A DNA stretch of 11,145 nt from Planctomycetota bacterium (GCA_015661985.1 DQVB01000035.1:1-11145), one strand, 5' to 3'. Positions 1 through 7,227 are shown, counted from the first letter of the stretch. Numbers and translations: made by a program. Notes: a model not told the origin generated them from the sequence alone.

Positions 1-6
1 CCCAAT

Positions 7-56
7 TCCCTCGACCGGATGCGTTTTTAGAAAAATTGACGCATCCTGTCAAGGGA
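7..56. repeat. Imperfect inverted repeat, 18-bp arms, AT-rich centre
   Basis: The left arm (7-24) reads TCCCTCGACCGGATGCGT and the right arm (39-56) is its reverse complement at 16 of 18 positions; the inner 8 bp are perfect. The 14-base centre is AT-rich and itself partly self-complementary (a T run facing an A run), unlike the GC-rich surroundings. It lies well past the stop of the leftmost gene. No U-tract follows the hairpin on either strand, so it is not a textbook terminator. On the minus strand the right arm holds a perfect TTGACA (52-47), with TAAAAA (29-24) 17 bases further on, so it could also be a promoter for a gene beyond the left edge. The role is unknown; the repeat itself is directly visible. 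Confidence 0.6.
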
Positions 57-134
57 TGGTACGCGCGCACCACGGTCAACAGTGCCATTCGGGCCTGGAG
101 GCGTATCCGACTCGTGGTGCTGCAGCCCACGCTG

Positions 135-153
135 GCCGGTGTGCCACACCGGC
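135..153 (-). terminator. Possible hairpin terminator after the leftmost gene
   Basis: GCCGGTGTG and CACACCGGC form a perfect 9-bp inverted repeat around one central base. As RNA this would fold to about seven GC-rich pairs with a small loop. It starts about 49 bases downstream of the stop codon of the last ceramidase-like gene. There is no T-run after it on the minus strand, so it would have to be a U-less terminator or simply an RNA-stabilising 3' hairpin. The bases between 57 and 201 otherwise show no gene. Confidence 0.3.
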
Positions 154-201
154 GCGGACCCTGACAGAAGTCACTCGTCGGCGCGCCGCGGCCGCTGCGA
201 T

Positions 202-1566
202 TCAGCGAACCTGTTCGACCAGCCGTTCGACGCAGGCGGTGATCCGGTCCTCGACGTCCGGAGTCCAGCGCATGGCAGGCAGCCCGTATTCGCCGAGATA
301 GCCGCCCTCGTAGCCGCCTTCTTCCCAGACACGGCGCGACGGAATGTAGGCCGTAAGATCGTGGGTGAAGCCGTTGGTCCAGGTGGTGGGGCCGAACATT
401 TTCATTGCCTTCAGCGAGTAGTCGACCACGGGTTCGCCGCCCATGCTGATCCAGAGCTGGCGTCCGCCGAGGTTCCAGACCTGAACTGCGTACGGATAGC
501 TGGTGGGGAACGTCTCACCAGCCTCGAGTCGCTTCAGCATGCGCTTGGCCCAGCGCTGATAATGGGCGTTCTTGTTGGGAAAGTTCTTCAAATCCTCAGC
601 CGTCATTACCCTTTCGAAGGGCAACGGGACGAAGGCGAAGGCCGTTTTCAGCGTCGGAGCCACCGGGCGCATCGGCTGGTTCAGCGCCTCTTGCACGGCG
701 GTGGCTAGCTTGAGGCCGTTCTTGCGAGCCAGCTCGATCGTGCCACGGGGCATGGCTCCCTGGTCGCCGCCACAGGCCTGGTAGAACATCGCTTGCACGC
801 CCGGGTACCTTTCTTCCAGGGCGATCTGGGCGAAACCTGCATAGTCCCCCGACCACTGATAGAGGGCGAGCATGGAGGTGTGGCAGGCGTAACCGAAAAC
901 GAGTGCTTTCAGGCGCCCGTCCCGCCCTCGCACGACCAGGAGCGGCACGCGATGATCGACGGGCCCCTTAAGGGGCTCGCCGCTGGCCAACAGCTCGTCG
1001 ATCCGGCTCTCCCTGTTGTTGCGTCGGTTGACGCCGAAATCGGCAGTCCCCTGGGTCGCCCACACCGTTACCGGTTCCATGCGCGCCGCCGCGTCACAGA
1101 CATGCTCGACCACGCTTTGCTCCAGCGCGAGCGTGTACCGCGTCACGCGCTCGCGGGCCGCTTCATCCCACGGGTAATAATCCTGCAGGCACTCCCGCAG
1201 CGCCGGGCCGCTGTGGGTGTGGGAATATGTGAACTTGATCTGCGCCCGCGTCAAGCCGCATCGCCGCTTCAGTTCCTTGCAGACCGTCTCGTAGGTTGTC
1301 TTCGAAATCCCGCACAGGTCGCTGGTCACGATCAGCCCACGATGGCCGTCGGCGGCTTCGAGCATCAGAATCTTGATCCACAAGTCATGCAGCTTGCCTT
1401 CTGCCGGCCGATGGCGTGCCGCAAACCCGGCCATCCACAGCGGCTCACGCGGCGTGATGTTGATCCGAACCATTCCCGCCTTCCATAGCGGCGTCTCTGC
1501 CGCAACCAACACAGCGGAGAACATACTCAGCAGCATCGTCGCTGCAGGGAAAAACCGTCGATCCAT
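202..1566 (-). CDS. Exported neutral/alkaline ceramidase-like hydrolase
   Basis: This 454-residue protein belongs to the neutral/alkaline (non-lysosomal) ceramidase superfamily, zinc-dependent amidases whose known members cleave the N-acyl bond of ceramide outside the cytoplasm. The N-terminus is a Sec-type signal peptide (MDRRF, then a hydrophobic stretch ending near VLVAA at residue 23). Family motifs follow in order: INITP near 36, SHTHSGP near 115-121 and ACHTS near 227-231 (zinc-ligand histidines), ACGGDQGAMPRG near 264-275, GGEPVVDY near 376-383, and AYIPSRRVWEEGGYEGG near 406-422. The last two correspond to the regions I recall supplying the Glu and Tyr ligands. Where known ceramidases have GDVSPN with a catalytic Ser, this protein has GDQGAM, so the substrate is uncertain. 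The start at 1566 is preferred over ATG codons at 1587 and 1575, because AGGAGG lies 9 bases upstream and the longer forms would overlap it. The length is shorter than classical ceramidases (about 650-750 residues), consistent with lacking their C-terminal Ig-like domain. Confidence 0.85.
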   Translation of the reverse strand: MDRRFFPAATMLLSMFSAVLVAAETPLWKAGMVRINITPREPLWMAGFAARHRPAEGKLHDLWIKILMLEAADGHRGLIVTSDLCGISKTTYETVCKELKRRCGLTRAQIKFTYSHTHSGPALRECLQDYYPWDEAARERVTRYTLALEQSVVEHVCDAAARMEPVTVWATQGTADFGVNRRNNRESRIDELLASGEPLKGPVDHRVPLLVVRGRDGRLKALVFGYACHTSMLALYQWSGDYAGFAQIALEERYPGVQAMFYQACGGDQGAMPRGTIELARKNGLKLATAVQEALNQPMRPVAPTLKTAFAFVPLPFERVMTAEDLKNFPNKNAHYQRWAKRMLKRLEAGETFPTSYPYAVQVWNLGGRQLWISMGGEPVVDYSLKAMKMFGPTTWTNGFTHDLTAYIPSRRVWEEGGYEGGYLGEYGLPAMRWTPDVEDRITACVERLVEQVR

Positions 1567-1575
1567 GGTGTTCAT

Positions 1576-1581
1576 CCTCCT
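1576..1581 (-). promoter_or_regulatory. Shine-Dalgarno that fixes the start at 1566
   Basis: On the minus strand AGGAGG ends 9 bases before the ATG at 1566. It sits inside the longer reading frame that begins at 1587 and directly abuts the ATG at 1575, so only the 1566 start is properly spaced. Confidence 0.6.
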
Positions 1582-1583
1582 CT

Positions 1584-1778
1584 TCATGCGATCTCGGCCA
1601 ACGGCCGTTCGATGTCACGAATCAGGCGTTGTCACTCGGCCTCGACCCAGCCGATGCAGTGCGGGCCGGTATGTTCGAGGGCGAGGATCGAGCCGCGGAC
1701 GACCGCCGCATGGGCCACCGAGAGCCGCCTGCCCGAGGGTATCGTGCTGCCGGCGCACTCTGAGTCAGACTCGCCCAT
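1584..1778 (-). other. Doubtful short ORF or gene remnant between the ceramidase-like genes
   Basis: A 48-codon frame runs from ATG at 1778 to TGA at 1632-1634. It contains the plausible-looking stretches SVAHAAVVRGSILALEHTG and HCIGWVEAE. Reading in frame past that TGA gives another 15 codons (QRLIRDIERPLAEIA) before the next stop at 1584-1586, and these also look protein-like. No Shine-Dalgarno precedes the ATG and I recognise no family. It could be the tail of a deleted gene with a nonsense change, a real small gene ending at 1632, or chance. Apart from this frame, the 226 bases between the two intact ceramidase-like genes hold only the ribosome binding site of the left one. Confidence 0.2.
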
Positions 1779-1792
1779 TGGCTTACGCCACG

Positions 1793-3322
1793 TCACCCCA
1801 TCACCCGGCGCAGGACCGTTGTGGTCTCGGTCACGATCTGGTCCAGAGCGTCCGGCGGGAGCTTGGACCACGTCGACGTGTTCACCTCGTGGCCGCGGCG
1901 GCCTTCCGGATACTCGAAGGCGCGCCGCGTCGGGATGTAACCGACGTACTGATTCACGCAATGAGCGACGATGGTTCGCTGCGCCGGCGAGGCCTGCTTG
2001 ATGGCCAGCTGGCCCTCGACGAACGGCTCGCCCGGCCAGCCGACGATGGCCACATTTCCAATGCGAAACGCTTGAATCTCGTAGCGGAACTGCTTTTCCC
2101 GTTGACGCTGAAGTTCGACGCACACCAACATGGCCGCTCGGAACCAGCGCCCGTCGATCCGCGTCTGCTGCTTGTCGGCCCACTGCACCTCGGGGTGGCG
2201 GCGGAGCCATGCGCGGGCCTCGGCCATCCGTTCCGGATCGATTCTGCGGAAGGGCCATTCGAGCGTCTGGGAACAATAATCCACGATGGGCGGGCCCGCC
2301 GAATGCAAATGCCCTTTGGCACGGAGCAGATTGGCGGTGGTTTCGGCCAGTGTTTTGCCGATCCGTTCGTGGTCGTCCTTGTGGTTCGGATCGAACGGGT
2401 CCCACGGATTGATGTTTCCGCAGCAGCCGTTGACGACGACAGGCAAACATTGGCTGCCGGCGATCGGTTCCATCGCACGGCACCAGGCCCCGGGCCAGTC
2501 GGCCGAGATCACACCTCGGGCCATCGTGCAGACCGGATGGCAGGTGTGGTGCAGAAGCAGCGACCGGACACGGCCGTCCTCGCCGCGAACGACCAAAGCG
2601 GCGACCTCGGGATCGATCGGTCCTTCCAAGTGCGACATTCGGACGGGGCCCAGCGGTTGGGGCCATTGGCGAGGCGGCATGAATACGCCGGAGCCGTCCA
2701 CCGTGACCGCGCGGCGATTGAACGCCACACGCCCTTCGATGGCCCGGCCGTGGGTCACGGTCGCCGGTTGCAGATCCGCGTCGGCTTTGCGGATCGCCTC
2801 CACGGTGCGTGGGATCGCCTGTTCTTCGAAGCGCTCATCCCGGCTGCGCAGCCATTCGGCCGAAGCGGGCCGAAGCGGAAAATCCGGGTCGAGATGAAAG
2901 GCTCCCAGTGACGGGGCCGCATGCGTTTGAGTCGCGTGGACCATGACCGCAGCTGGGTCGAAGCCCATGTCTTTCGCTGCTTGACGAATCCGGTCCGCGC
3001 ATTGTTTCGTGATAATGATCACGTCGACCGAAACAAAGCACACCTTTTTCCGGCCGTCGCTGAATACGATGGCCTTTGCGTGGAGCGGATCGAGCACGCG
3101 CTGGGCGAAGCGCTTGACGCCCGCGCCTTCGATCCGGGCCTCATGTTCCGGCGTGATGTCCACGCTCGCCACGCCGCAGAGCAGTCGCGGCCCGTCCCCT
3201 TCCGCTCCCTTCTCCGCTGCTCCCGCCTCCCCCAGGGCTCCACCTGCCAACCACGTCGCAGCCGTCGGCCCCGAGGCCAACAGCTGACACATCTGCCGTC
3301 GAGTCAATCGGTTCCTGCTCAT
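1793..3322 (-). CDS. Tat-type exported neutral/alkaline ceramidase-like hydrolase
   Basis: This 509-residue protein is a second, diverged member of the neutral/alkaline ceramidase superfamily (predicted zinc amidohydrolase, natural substrate unknown). The N-terminus has a twin-arginine-like motif (LTRRQMCQLL, residues 6-15) followed by a small, weakly hydrophobic stretch to about residue 36, suggesting Tat export of a folded metalloenzyme. Family landmarks are GVASVDITP (about 50-58), QTHAAPS (about 132-138), HHTCHPV (258-264, zinc-ligand region), NGCCGNINPW (298-307), PGEPFVEG (430-437) and NQYVGYIPTRRAFEYPEG (457-474). GNINPW stands where known ceramidases have GDVSPN, so the serine nucleophile is apparently absent. 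The start at 3322 is chosen over an ATG at 3355 because GGAGG lies 8 bases upstream of it and the Tat motif then falls at the very N-terminus. It is 226 bases ahead of the other intact paralog and 74 bases behind the truncated one. The family assignment is firm; the reaction is inferred. Confidence 0.82.
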   Translation of the reverse strand: MSRNRLTRRQMCQLLASGPTAATWLAGGALGEAGAAEKGAEGDGPRLLCGVASVDITPEHEARIEGAGVKRFAQRVLDPLHAKAIVFSDGRKKVCFVSVDVIIITKQCADRIRQAAKDMGFDPAAVMVHATQTHAAPSLGAFHLDPDFPLRPASAEWLRSRDERFEEQAIPRTVEAIRKADADLQPATVTHGRAIEGRVAFNRRAVTVDGSGVFMPPRQWPQPLGPVRMSHLEGPIDPEVAALVVRGEDGRVRSLLLHHTCHPVCTMARGVISADWPGAWCRAMEPIAGSQCLPVVVNGCCGNINPWDPFDPNHKDDHERIGKTLAETTANLLRAKGHLHSAGPPIVDYCSQTLEWPFRRIDPERMAEARAWLRRHPEVQWADKQQTRIDGRWFRAAMLVCVELQRQREKQFRYEIQAFRIGNVAIVGWPGEPFVEGQLAIKQASPAQRTIVAHCVNQYVGYIPTRRAFEYPEGRRGHEVNTSTWSKLPPDALDQIVTETTTVLRRVMG

Positions 3323-3330
3323 GGTGCTTT

Positions 3331-3335
3331 CCTCC
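3331..3335 (-). promoter_or_regulatory. Shine-Dalgarno that fixes the start at 3322
   Basis: GGAGG (within GGAGGAAA on the minus strand) lies 8 bases before the ATG at 3322. No comparable site precedes the upstream in-frame ATG at 3355. Confidence 0.6.
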
Positions 3336-3396
3336 ACGCAGAGTCCGGCAGCCACCAGACCACGGGTCCGGCGCTTTGCGAACCGCCACTCGCCAC

Positions 3397-3983
3397 CTAC
3401 TGCGCAGCGAGCAGTTCCGTTACGGTCACGATAATGCGCTGTTCGGCCGCGGGGGACAAGCGGGTGGGCTTGTCGTACGTATTCATCGACTCGTCCACCT
3501 CATACCCCCCTCGCGGATTACGCGCGCCGAAGCGATGTAGCACGGCGCGTCATTGGCGTACGCCGTGACCCAGGTCCGATCCGCCTCCAGTTGCCGCTTC
3601 AACCGCAAAGCGTAGTCTACCACGACCTCCCCGGCCAGGAACACCATGGTCAGCTCGTCCCCGAATCGCCACGTTTGGACCGGGTACGCAAACGAACGAG
3701 GCAGTTGCTCTCCGCGATCGAGCCGGGCTAGCAGCACACGGGCGTAGTAGGCTGTCCGTTTCGGTCCTTTCAGTCGGCCTTCCAGCTCAGTCCGGTCCGG
3801 CACGTGGTCCAGCGGCAATTCGATCCGGCGGAACCGGCACACGGGCGGCATGCGGATCGGCTGCAGCGTCGTAGCGAGCAGCCGTTCCACTTCATCGGCC
3901 ACGGCTCGGCCGTGCCGATCGACCATTTCCGAACCGCTCGTAGCGCCGCGCGGCTGGGGATTGGCGTCGGCGCCGCAACCGAC
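3397..3983 (-). pseudogene. 5'-truncated, frameshifted ceramidase-like gene
   Basis: The frame resembles only the C-terminal half of a ceramidase-like protein. Recognisable homology begins at GCGADANPQPRG (about 3980-3945), which matches ACGGDQGAMPRG in the middle of the leftmost paralog. It continues through AYPVQTWRFG, LAGEVVVDYALRL and CYIASARVIREGG. Upstream, the same frame meets the stop codon of the channel gene at 4020-4022, so the signal peptide and the histidine motifs (roughly 250 residues) are missing. Near 3511-3516 a G6 tract (C6 on the plus strand) shifts the frame: as written, translation ends after GGMRWTSR at 3483. One extra G would give EGGYEVDESMNTYDKPTRL and a family-like tail ending LLAAQ at a TAG at 3397-3399. 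An internal ATG at 3926 could yield 147 residues, but such a product would lack most zinc ligands. It is diverged from both neighbours, so it is an old paralog and not a fresh duplicate. The frameshift alone could be a homopolymer sequencing error; the missing 5' half could not. Confidence 0.75.
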
Positions 3984-4019
3984 GGCCCCTGCGATTCGGC
4001 GTGTTGACAGCGTCGTGCT

Positions 4020-5024
4020 TCAGATGCCGTATTCGTGGCGGAAGCGTTCGATATCTTCCGAACGGCCCATGACGATGACACTACCACCCCCTTCGAACAC
4101 GGTGTTCGCGTCCGGGTTGAACTCCAAGGTCTGGTTGGGACGACGGATGGCCACGATGAGCAGCCCATGGCGACTTCGTGGTTCGGTTTCCCGTACGGTC
4201 CGGCCCACCAGCGGGCAGTCGGGCGGGATCGTCAGCTCATCGATCGTCACTTCGGCCACGTTGCGGCCGGCGGCCAATTCGACCAGCTCCACGGTCGAGG
4301 GACGTGTGATCATGGCGGCCATGCGCATGGCCCCCGCAGCGGCGGGAAGGACCACGCGGTCGGCTCCAGCCTGGATGAGTTTCTTTTCCGTCGAGCGGTA
4401 CTCGGCCCGGGCGATGATCTGCACTTGGCTGTTCAAATTGCGGGCCGTCAGCGTGATGAACAGGTTGTCGGCATCCTTGGGCAGGGTGGTGACCAGCGCT
4501 TTGGCCCGCTCGAGTCCCAGGTCCTGGAGGACCTGTTCCTCGGTGGCGTCGTCGTGGATGGCCAGGTAGTTCAGGGTGGTGGCCTCGGCCACACGTGCCG
4601 GATCGTTGTCCACGACCACAAAGACCTGCTTGACGCGCCGGAGTTCAGCGGCCAACGTTTCGCCCATTCGGCCGAAGCCGCAGAGGATCACATGGCCGCT
4701 GAGTTGTCGGATCTCGCGGGTAATGCGCCGCAGCCCCAGCGCGCGGTTGATTTCCCCTTCGGTCATCATTTGCACGAGTCCTCCCAGGATGTACAGGACG
4801 GTTGAGGCGCCGAAGATGATCAGGGCCATGGTAAACACCTTCAACGGCGGGGTCATCACACCGCCCACGTCATCGCGGAAACCCACAGTGAACAGCGTGA
4901 TGATGGCCATGTAGGTGGCATCAAGGAGATTCCATCCGGCCACGCGGTAGCCCAGCACGGCCACCAGGAAGATGGAGGCCAGAATGGCCAGCCCCCTGCG
5001 GAGGCGCCTCAGGGGCGAGTTCAT
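4020..5024 (-). CDS. Two-TM potassium channel with RCK (TrkA-N/TrkA-C) regulatory domains
   Basis: This 334-residue inner-membrane protein has the layout of a prokaryotic RCK-gated potassium channel: TM1 (about 11-28), a pore helix and filter (about 36-52), TM2 (about 62-86), a Rossmann-fold RCK/TrkA-N domain (about 111-235), and a TrkA-C domain (about 252-334). The nucleotide-binding loop is GFGRMG (116-121), with VVVDND (136-141) supplying the usual acidic residue after the second strand. The filter reads TVGFRD (46-51) instead of TVGYGD: the Tyr-to-Phe change is common, but Arg in place of the second Gly is not, so conduction and selectivity are uncertain. The start ATG overlaps the argJ stop by four bases (ATGA), implying translational coupling, and no separate Shine-Dalgarno is evident. 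Its stop is immediately followed by the ceramidase-like remnant. The family is confident; an active K+ channel is less certain. Confidence 0.88.
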   Translation of the reverse strand: MNSPLRRLRRGLAILASIFLVAVLGYRVAGWNLLDATYMAIITLFTVGFRDDVGGVMTPPLKVFTMALIIFGASTVLYILGGLVQMMTEGEINRALGLRRITREIRQLSGHVILCGFGRMGETLAAELRRVKQVFVVVDNDPARVAEATTLNYLAIHDDATEEQVLQDLGLERAKALVTTLPKDADNLFITLTARNLNSQVQIIARAEYRSTEKKLIQAGADRVVLPAAAGAMRMAAMITRPSTVELVELAAGRNVAEVTIDELTIPPDCPLVGRTVRETEPRSRHGLLIVAIRRPNQTLEFNPDANTVFEGGGSVIVMGRSEDIERFRHEYGI

Positions 5025-6223
5025 GTGCGGTAGTCGCTATTGATACGGATGTATTCAGCGGTCAGGTCCGAAGTCCAAAAGCGTCCCCGGGCATCGCCTT
5101 CGGCCAATTCCAGGCGAATGGACGTTTCGCGATTCTTCTGCATCGATTGGGAGACTTGCCGCTCATCGAACACCGCCGGCTGGCCATCCTCGTAGAGCAA
5201 TACTCCGTTCAAGTACAAGCGCAGGTGCCGGGGGTCCAGCGGCACGCCGGCATATCCAACGGCTGAGACGATACGACCCCAGTTGGGATCGTTGCCCGCG
5301 ACGGCCGTCTTCACCAGAGGGCTGTTGGCCACGGTGCGAGCGATCTGTTTGGCCGAGGCGTGATCCCGGCAGCCGGCTACTTCGATGGTAATCAGGTGCG
5401 AAGCCCCTTCGCCGTCACTGGGGATAGCCCGGGCCAATTCCTCGCAGACTTCTCCCAGGGCCCGCTGGAAGAGCGACAGCTCCTCGCCGGCCAGCGGACC
5501 GCCGCCCGCCGTTCCGCTGGCCAACAGAAGCACCGAATCGTTCGTGCTCGTGTGCCCCTCCACGCTGATGCAGTTGAACGTCCGCTCGACGCACCGGCTC
5601 AGGCTCTCTTGGGCGGCGCCCTTGTCCAGCGCGGCGTCGGTCATGAGGATGGCCAGCATGGTGGCCATGTTCGGGCCGATCATCCCCGCCCCCTTGGCCA
5701 TGCCGGTGATCTGGATCCGGCGGCTATCCAACCGGACGCGCCGCCCGGCCAACTTGTGGGTCGAGTCGGTGGTCATCAGCCCCTTGGCCGCGTTGACCAG
5801 GGCCTGGTCGTCCGAACCCAACTGGTCGGCGGCCGCTCGGATCCCTTGGGCGATCTTCTCCATAGGCAGATAGGCCCCGATGATGCCCGTGGAGAGCACC
5901 AGGGCCTGGTCCGGCTCGGCCCCACAGGCCTGCGCAGCCCAGCGGGCCATCTGTTCGGCGTCGGTCATGCCTCGCGGGCCCGTGCACGCGTTGGCGTTGC
6001 CCGAATTGGCCACCACCACCCGGATCCGCTCGCTGGGCGTCCGCCCCCGATCCAACGCCACCGGGGCAGCATGGATCAAGTTCTGCGTGTACACCCCGGC
6101 CGCCACCGCTGGCCGGTCACAGACCACCAGCGTCAGATCCCGCTTCCGCGGGTCCTGCTTGATCCCGCAATGAACCCCCGCCACCTGAAACCCGCCGGGC
6201 ACACTCAAACTCGTTTCCGTCAC
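5021..6223 (-). CDS. argJ: Bifunctional ornithine acetyltransferase / N-acetylglutamate synthase (ArgJ)
   Basis: ArgJ moves the acetyl group from N-acetylornithine to glutamate, releasing ornithine and regenerating N-acetylglutamate. In the bifunctional form it also makes N-acetylglutamate from acetyl-CoA. It acts in the cytoplasm in the cyclic arginine pathway. The 400-residue length is normal for the family. The precursor is self-cleaved at MATML (186-190), making Thr188 the new N-terminal nucleophile. STGIIG (111-116) is the oxyanion-hole region and NDPNWGRI lies further on. SGNANACTG (74-82) is also typical. The start codon is GTG, overlapping the argC stop as GTGA; a GGAGA element lies about 10 bases upstream inside argC. 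The 3' end overlaps the channel gene as ATGA. Whether the acetyl-CoA activity is present (bifunctional versus monofunctional) cannot be told from the sequence alone. Confidence 0.95.
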   Translation of the reverse strand: MTETSLSVPGGFQVAGVHCGIKQDPRKRDLTLVVCDRPAVAAGVYTQNLIHAAPVALDRGRTPSERIRVVVANSGNANACTGPRGMTDAEQMARWAAQACGAEPDQALVLSTGIIGAYLPMEKIAQGIRAAADQLGSDDQALVNAAKGLMTTDSTHKLAGRRVRLDSRRIQITGMAKGAGMIGPNMATMLAILMTDAALDKGAAQESLSRCVERTFNCISVEGHTSTNDSVLLLASGTAGGGPLAGEELSLFQRALGEVCEELARAIPSDGEGASHLITIEVAGCRDHASAKQIARTVANSPLVKTAVAGNDPNWGRIVSAVGYAGVPLDPRHLRLYLNGVLLYEDGQPAVFDERQVSQSMQKNRETSIRLELAEGDARGRFWTSDLTAEYIRINSDYRT

Positions 6224-7227
6224 AGGCCCATGGTCTCCGGATAGCCGTACATGATGTTGAAGTTCTGTACCGCTGCCCCGGAAGCCCCCTTCAGAAGGTT
6301 ATCCAAGCAGCTGATCGTCAGCACGCGGCCGCGTACCATCCGCGCGGTGATGTCGCAGAAATTGGTGCCCAGCGAATCCTTGGTGCCCGGCAGATGGTCC
6401 ACCACACGGACGAAGGGCTCGTCGGCGTAGAATTCCCGCAACGCACCGAGTACCTTTTCTTCGCCCACCTCCCCGTTCGGCCAGCTGTACGTGGTCGTCA
6501 GAATGCCTCGATCCATCGGGGCCAAATGGGGGGTGAACACCACCTCGATCCGGGTCCCGGCCGCTTCGCTCAGGTATTGGTCGATCTCCGGCGTGTGCCG
6601 GTGGCGACCCACGTTGTAGGCGGAGATGCTTTCGTTGCACTCGGGATAATGGGTCGTTAAGCGGGGAGTGCGCCCAGCCCCGGACACCCCGGTCTTGGAA
6701 TCCACGACGATGCCCTCAGGTTTGATGATCTTCTCCCGCAGCAGAGGGGCAAGGGGGAGGATGGCCGAGGTAGGAAAACAGCCGGGGTTGGCCACCAAGT
6801 CAGCCGCAACGATCCGCTGGCGGAACAGTTCGGGCAGCCCGTAGACCACCTTGCCCAGGCGCCCCGGGTCGGGATGCTTCTGGTTGTACCATGTGGCGAA
6901 CACCTCGGGGTCGGCCAGCCGGTAATCGGCGCTGAAATCGACCACCCGGGCACTGGCGTCCAGCAGCTGAGGCACGATCGACGCGCTGACGCCGTGGGGC
7001 AGACAGGCGAAAACACACTCGGCCCGGGCCGCCAACTCGGCCGGGCTGAGATGCTCCAAGCGCAGGTCCAGCCGGCCGGTCAACGACGGGTGGACCGCCG
7101 CCACGTGGGGCTGGCCCTCCAGCCGGTCAGCCAACGCCGTGACCTCCACCTGGGGATGGCGAAGCAGGATCTTGATCAATTCCAGGGCCGTGTAGCCGGC
7201 CGCGCCCAATATGGCCACTCGAGTCAT
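6220..7227 (-). CDS. argC: N-acetyl-gamma-glutamyl-phosphate reductase (ArgC)
   Basis: ArgC is a cytoplasmic NADPH-dependent reductase that converts N-acetylglutamyl phosphate to N-acetylglutamate semialdehyde, the third step of ornithine/arginine synthesis. The 335-residue protein begins with the dinucleotide-binding motif GAAGYT (8-13). The catalytic cysteine is Cys150 in ANPGCFPTS, and the HRHTPEI motif (209-215) carries the family's conserved histidine. CLPHG (75-79) and VSGAGR (181-186) are also family hallmarks. The start at 7227 matches the family's usual N-terminus (MTRVAILGAAGYT). The only strong Shine-Dalgarno, AGGAGG at 7243-7248, is 15 bases upstream, longer than ideal, and there is no closer start to fit it. 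It is the first gene of the argC-argJ-channel unit and overlaps argJ by four bases. A promoter candidate lies about 60 bases upstream. argB, argD and other pathway genes are not in the window. Confidence 0.95.
   Translation of the reverse strand: MTRVAILGAAGYTALELIKILLRHPQVEVTALADRLEGQPHVAAVHPSLTGRLDLRLEHLSPAELAARAECVFACLPHGVSASIVPQLLDASARVVDFSADYRLADPEVFATWYNQKHPDPGRLGKVVYGLPELFRQRIVAADLVANPGCFPTSAILPLAPLLREKIIKPEGIVVDSKTGVSGAGRTPRLTTHYPECNESISAYNVGRHRHTPEIDQYLSEAAGTRIEVVFTPHLAPMDRGILTTTYSWPNGEVGEEKVLGALREFYADEPFVRVVDHLPGTKDSLGTNFCDITARMVRGRVLTISCLDNLLKGASGAAVQNFNIMYGYPETMGL

Noticed and set aside
1600..1609. Perfect 10-bp palindrome AACGGCCGTT upstream of the leftmost gene
   Set aside because: Short GC-rich palindromes are expected by chance here, and no promoter elements are visible around it.
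1632..2666. 344-codon minus-strand frame overlapping the Tat-type hydrolase in another frame
   Set aside because: The overlapped frame has continuous family motifs while this one has none. Only its last 48 codons, beyond the hydrolase stop, were considered separately.
1373..2911. 512-codon open frame on the plus strand
   Set aside because: It lies antisense to two clear ceramidase-like genes. The translation is Arg/Pro/His-rich with no family motif, as expected of an antisense frame in GC-rich DNA.
3483..3926. Intact 147-residue gene starting at the ATG at 3926
   Set aside because: Homology extends upstream of that ATG to about 3980 and resumes in another frame after 3511, so the frame is better read as part of a truncated, frameshifted gene.
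5360..6244. 294-codon open frame on the plus strand
   Set aside because: It is wholly antisense to argJ, with His/Arg/Gly-rich low-information sequence and no recognisable domain.
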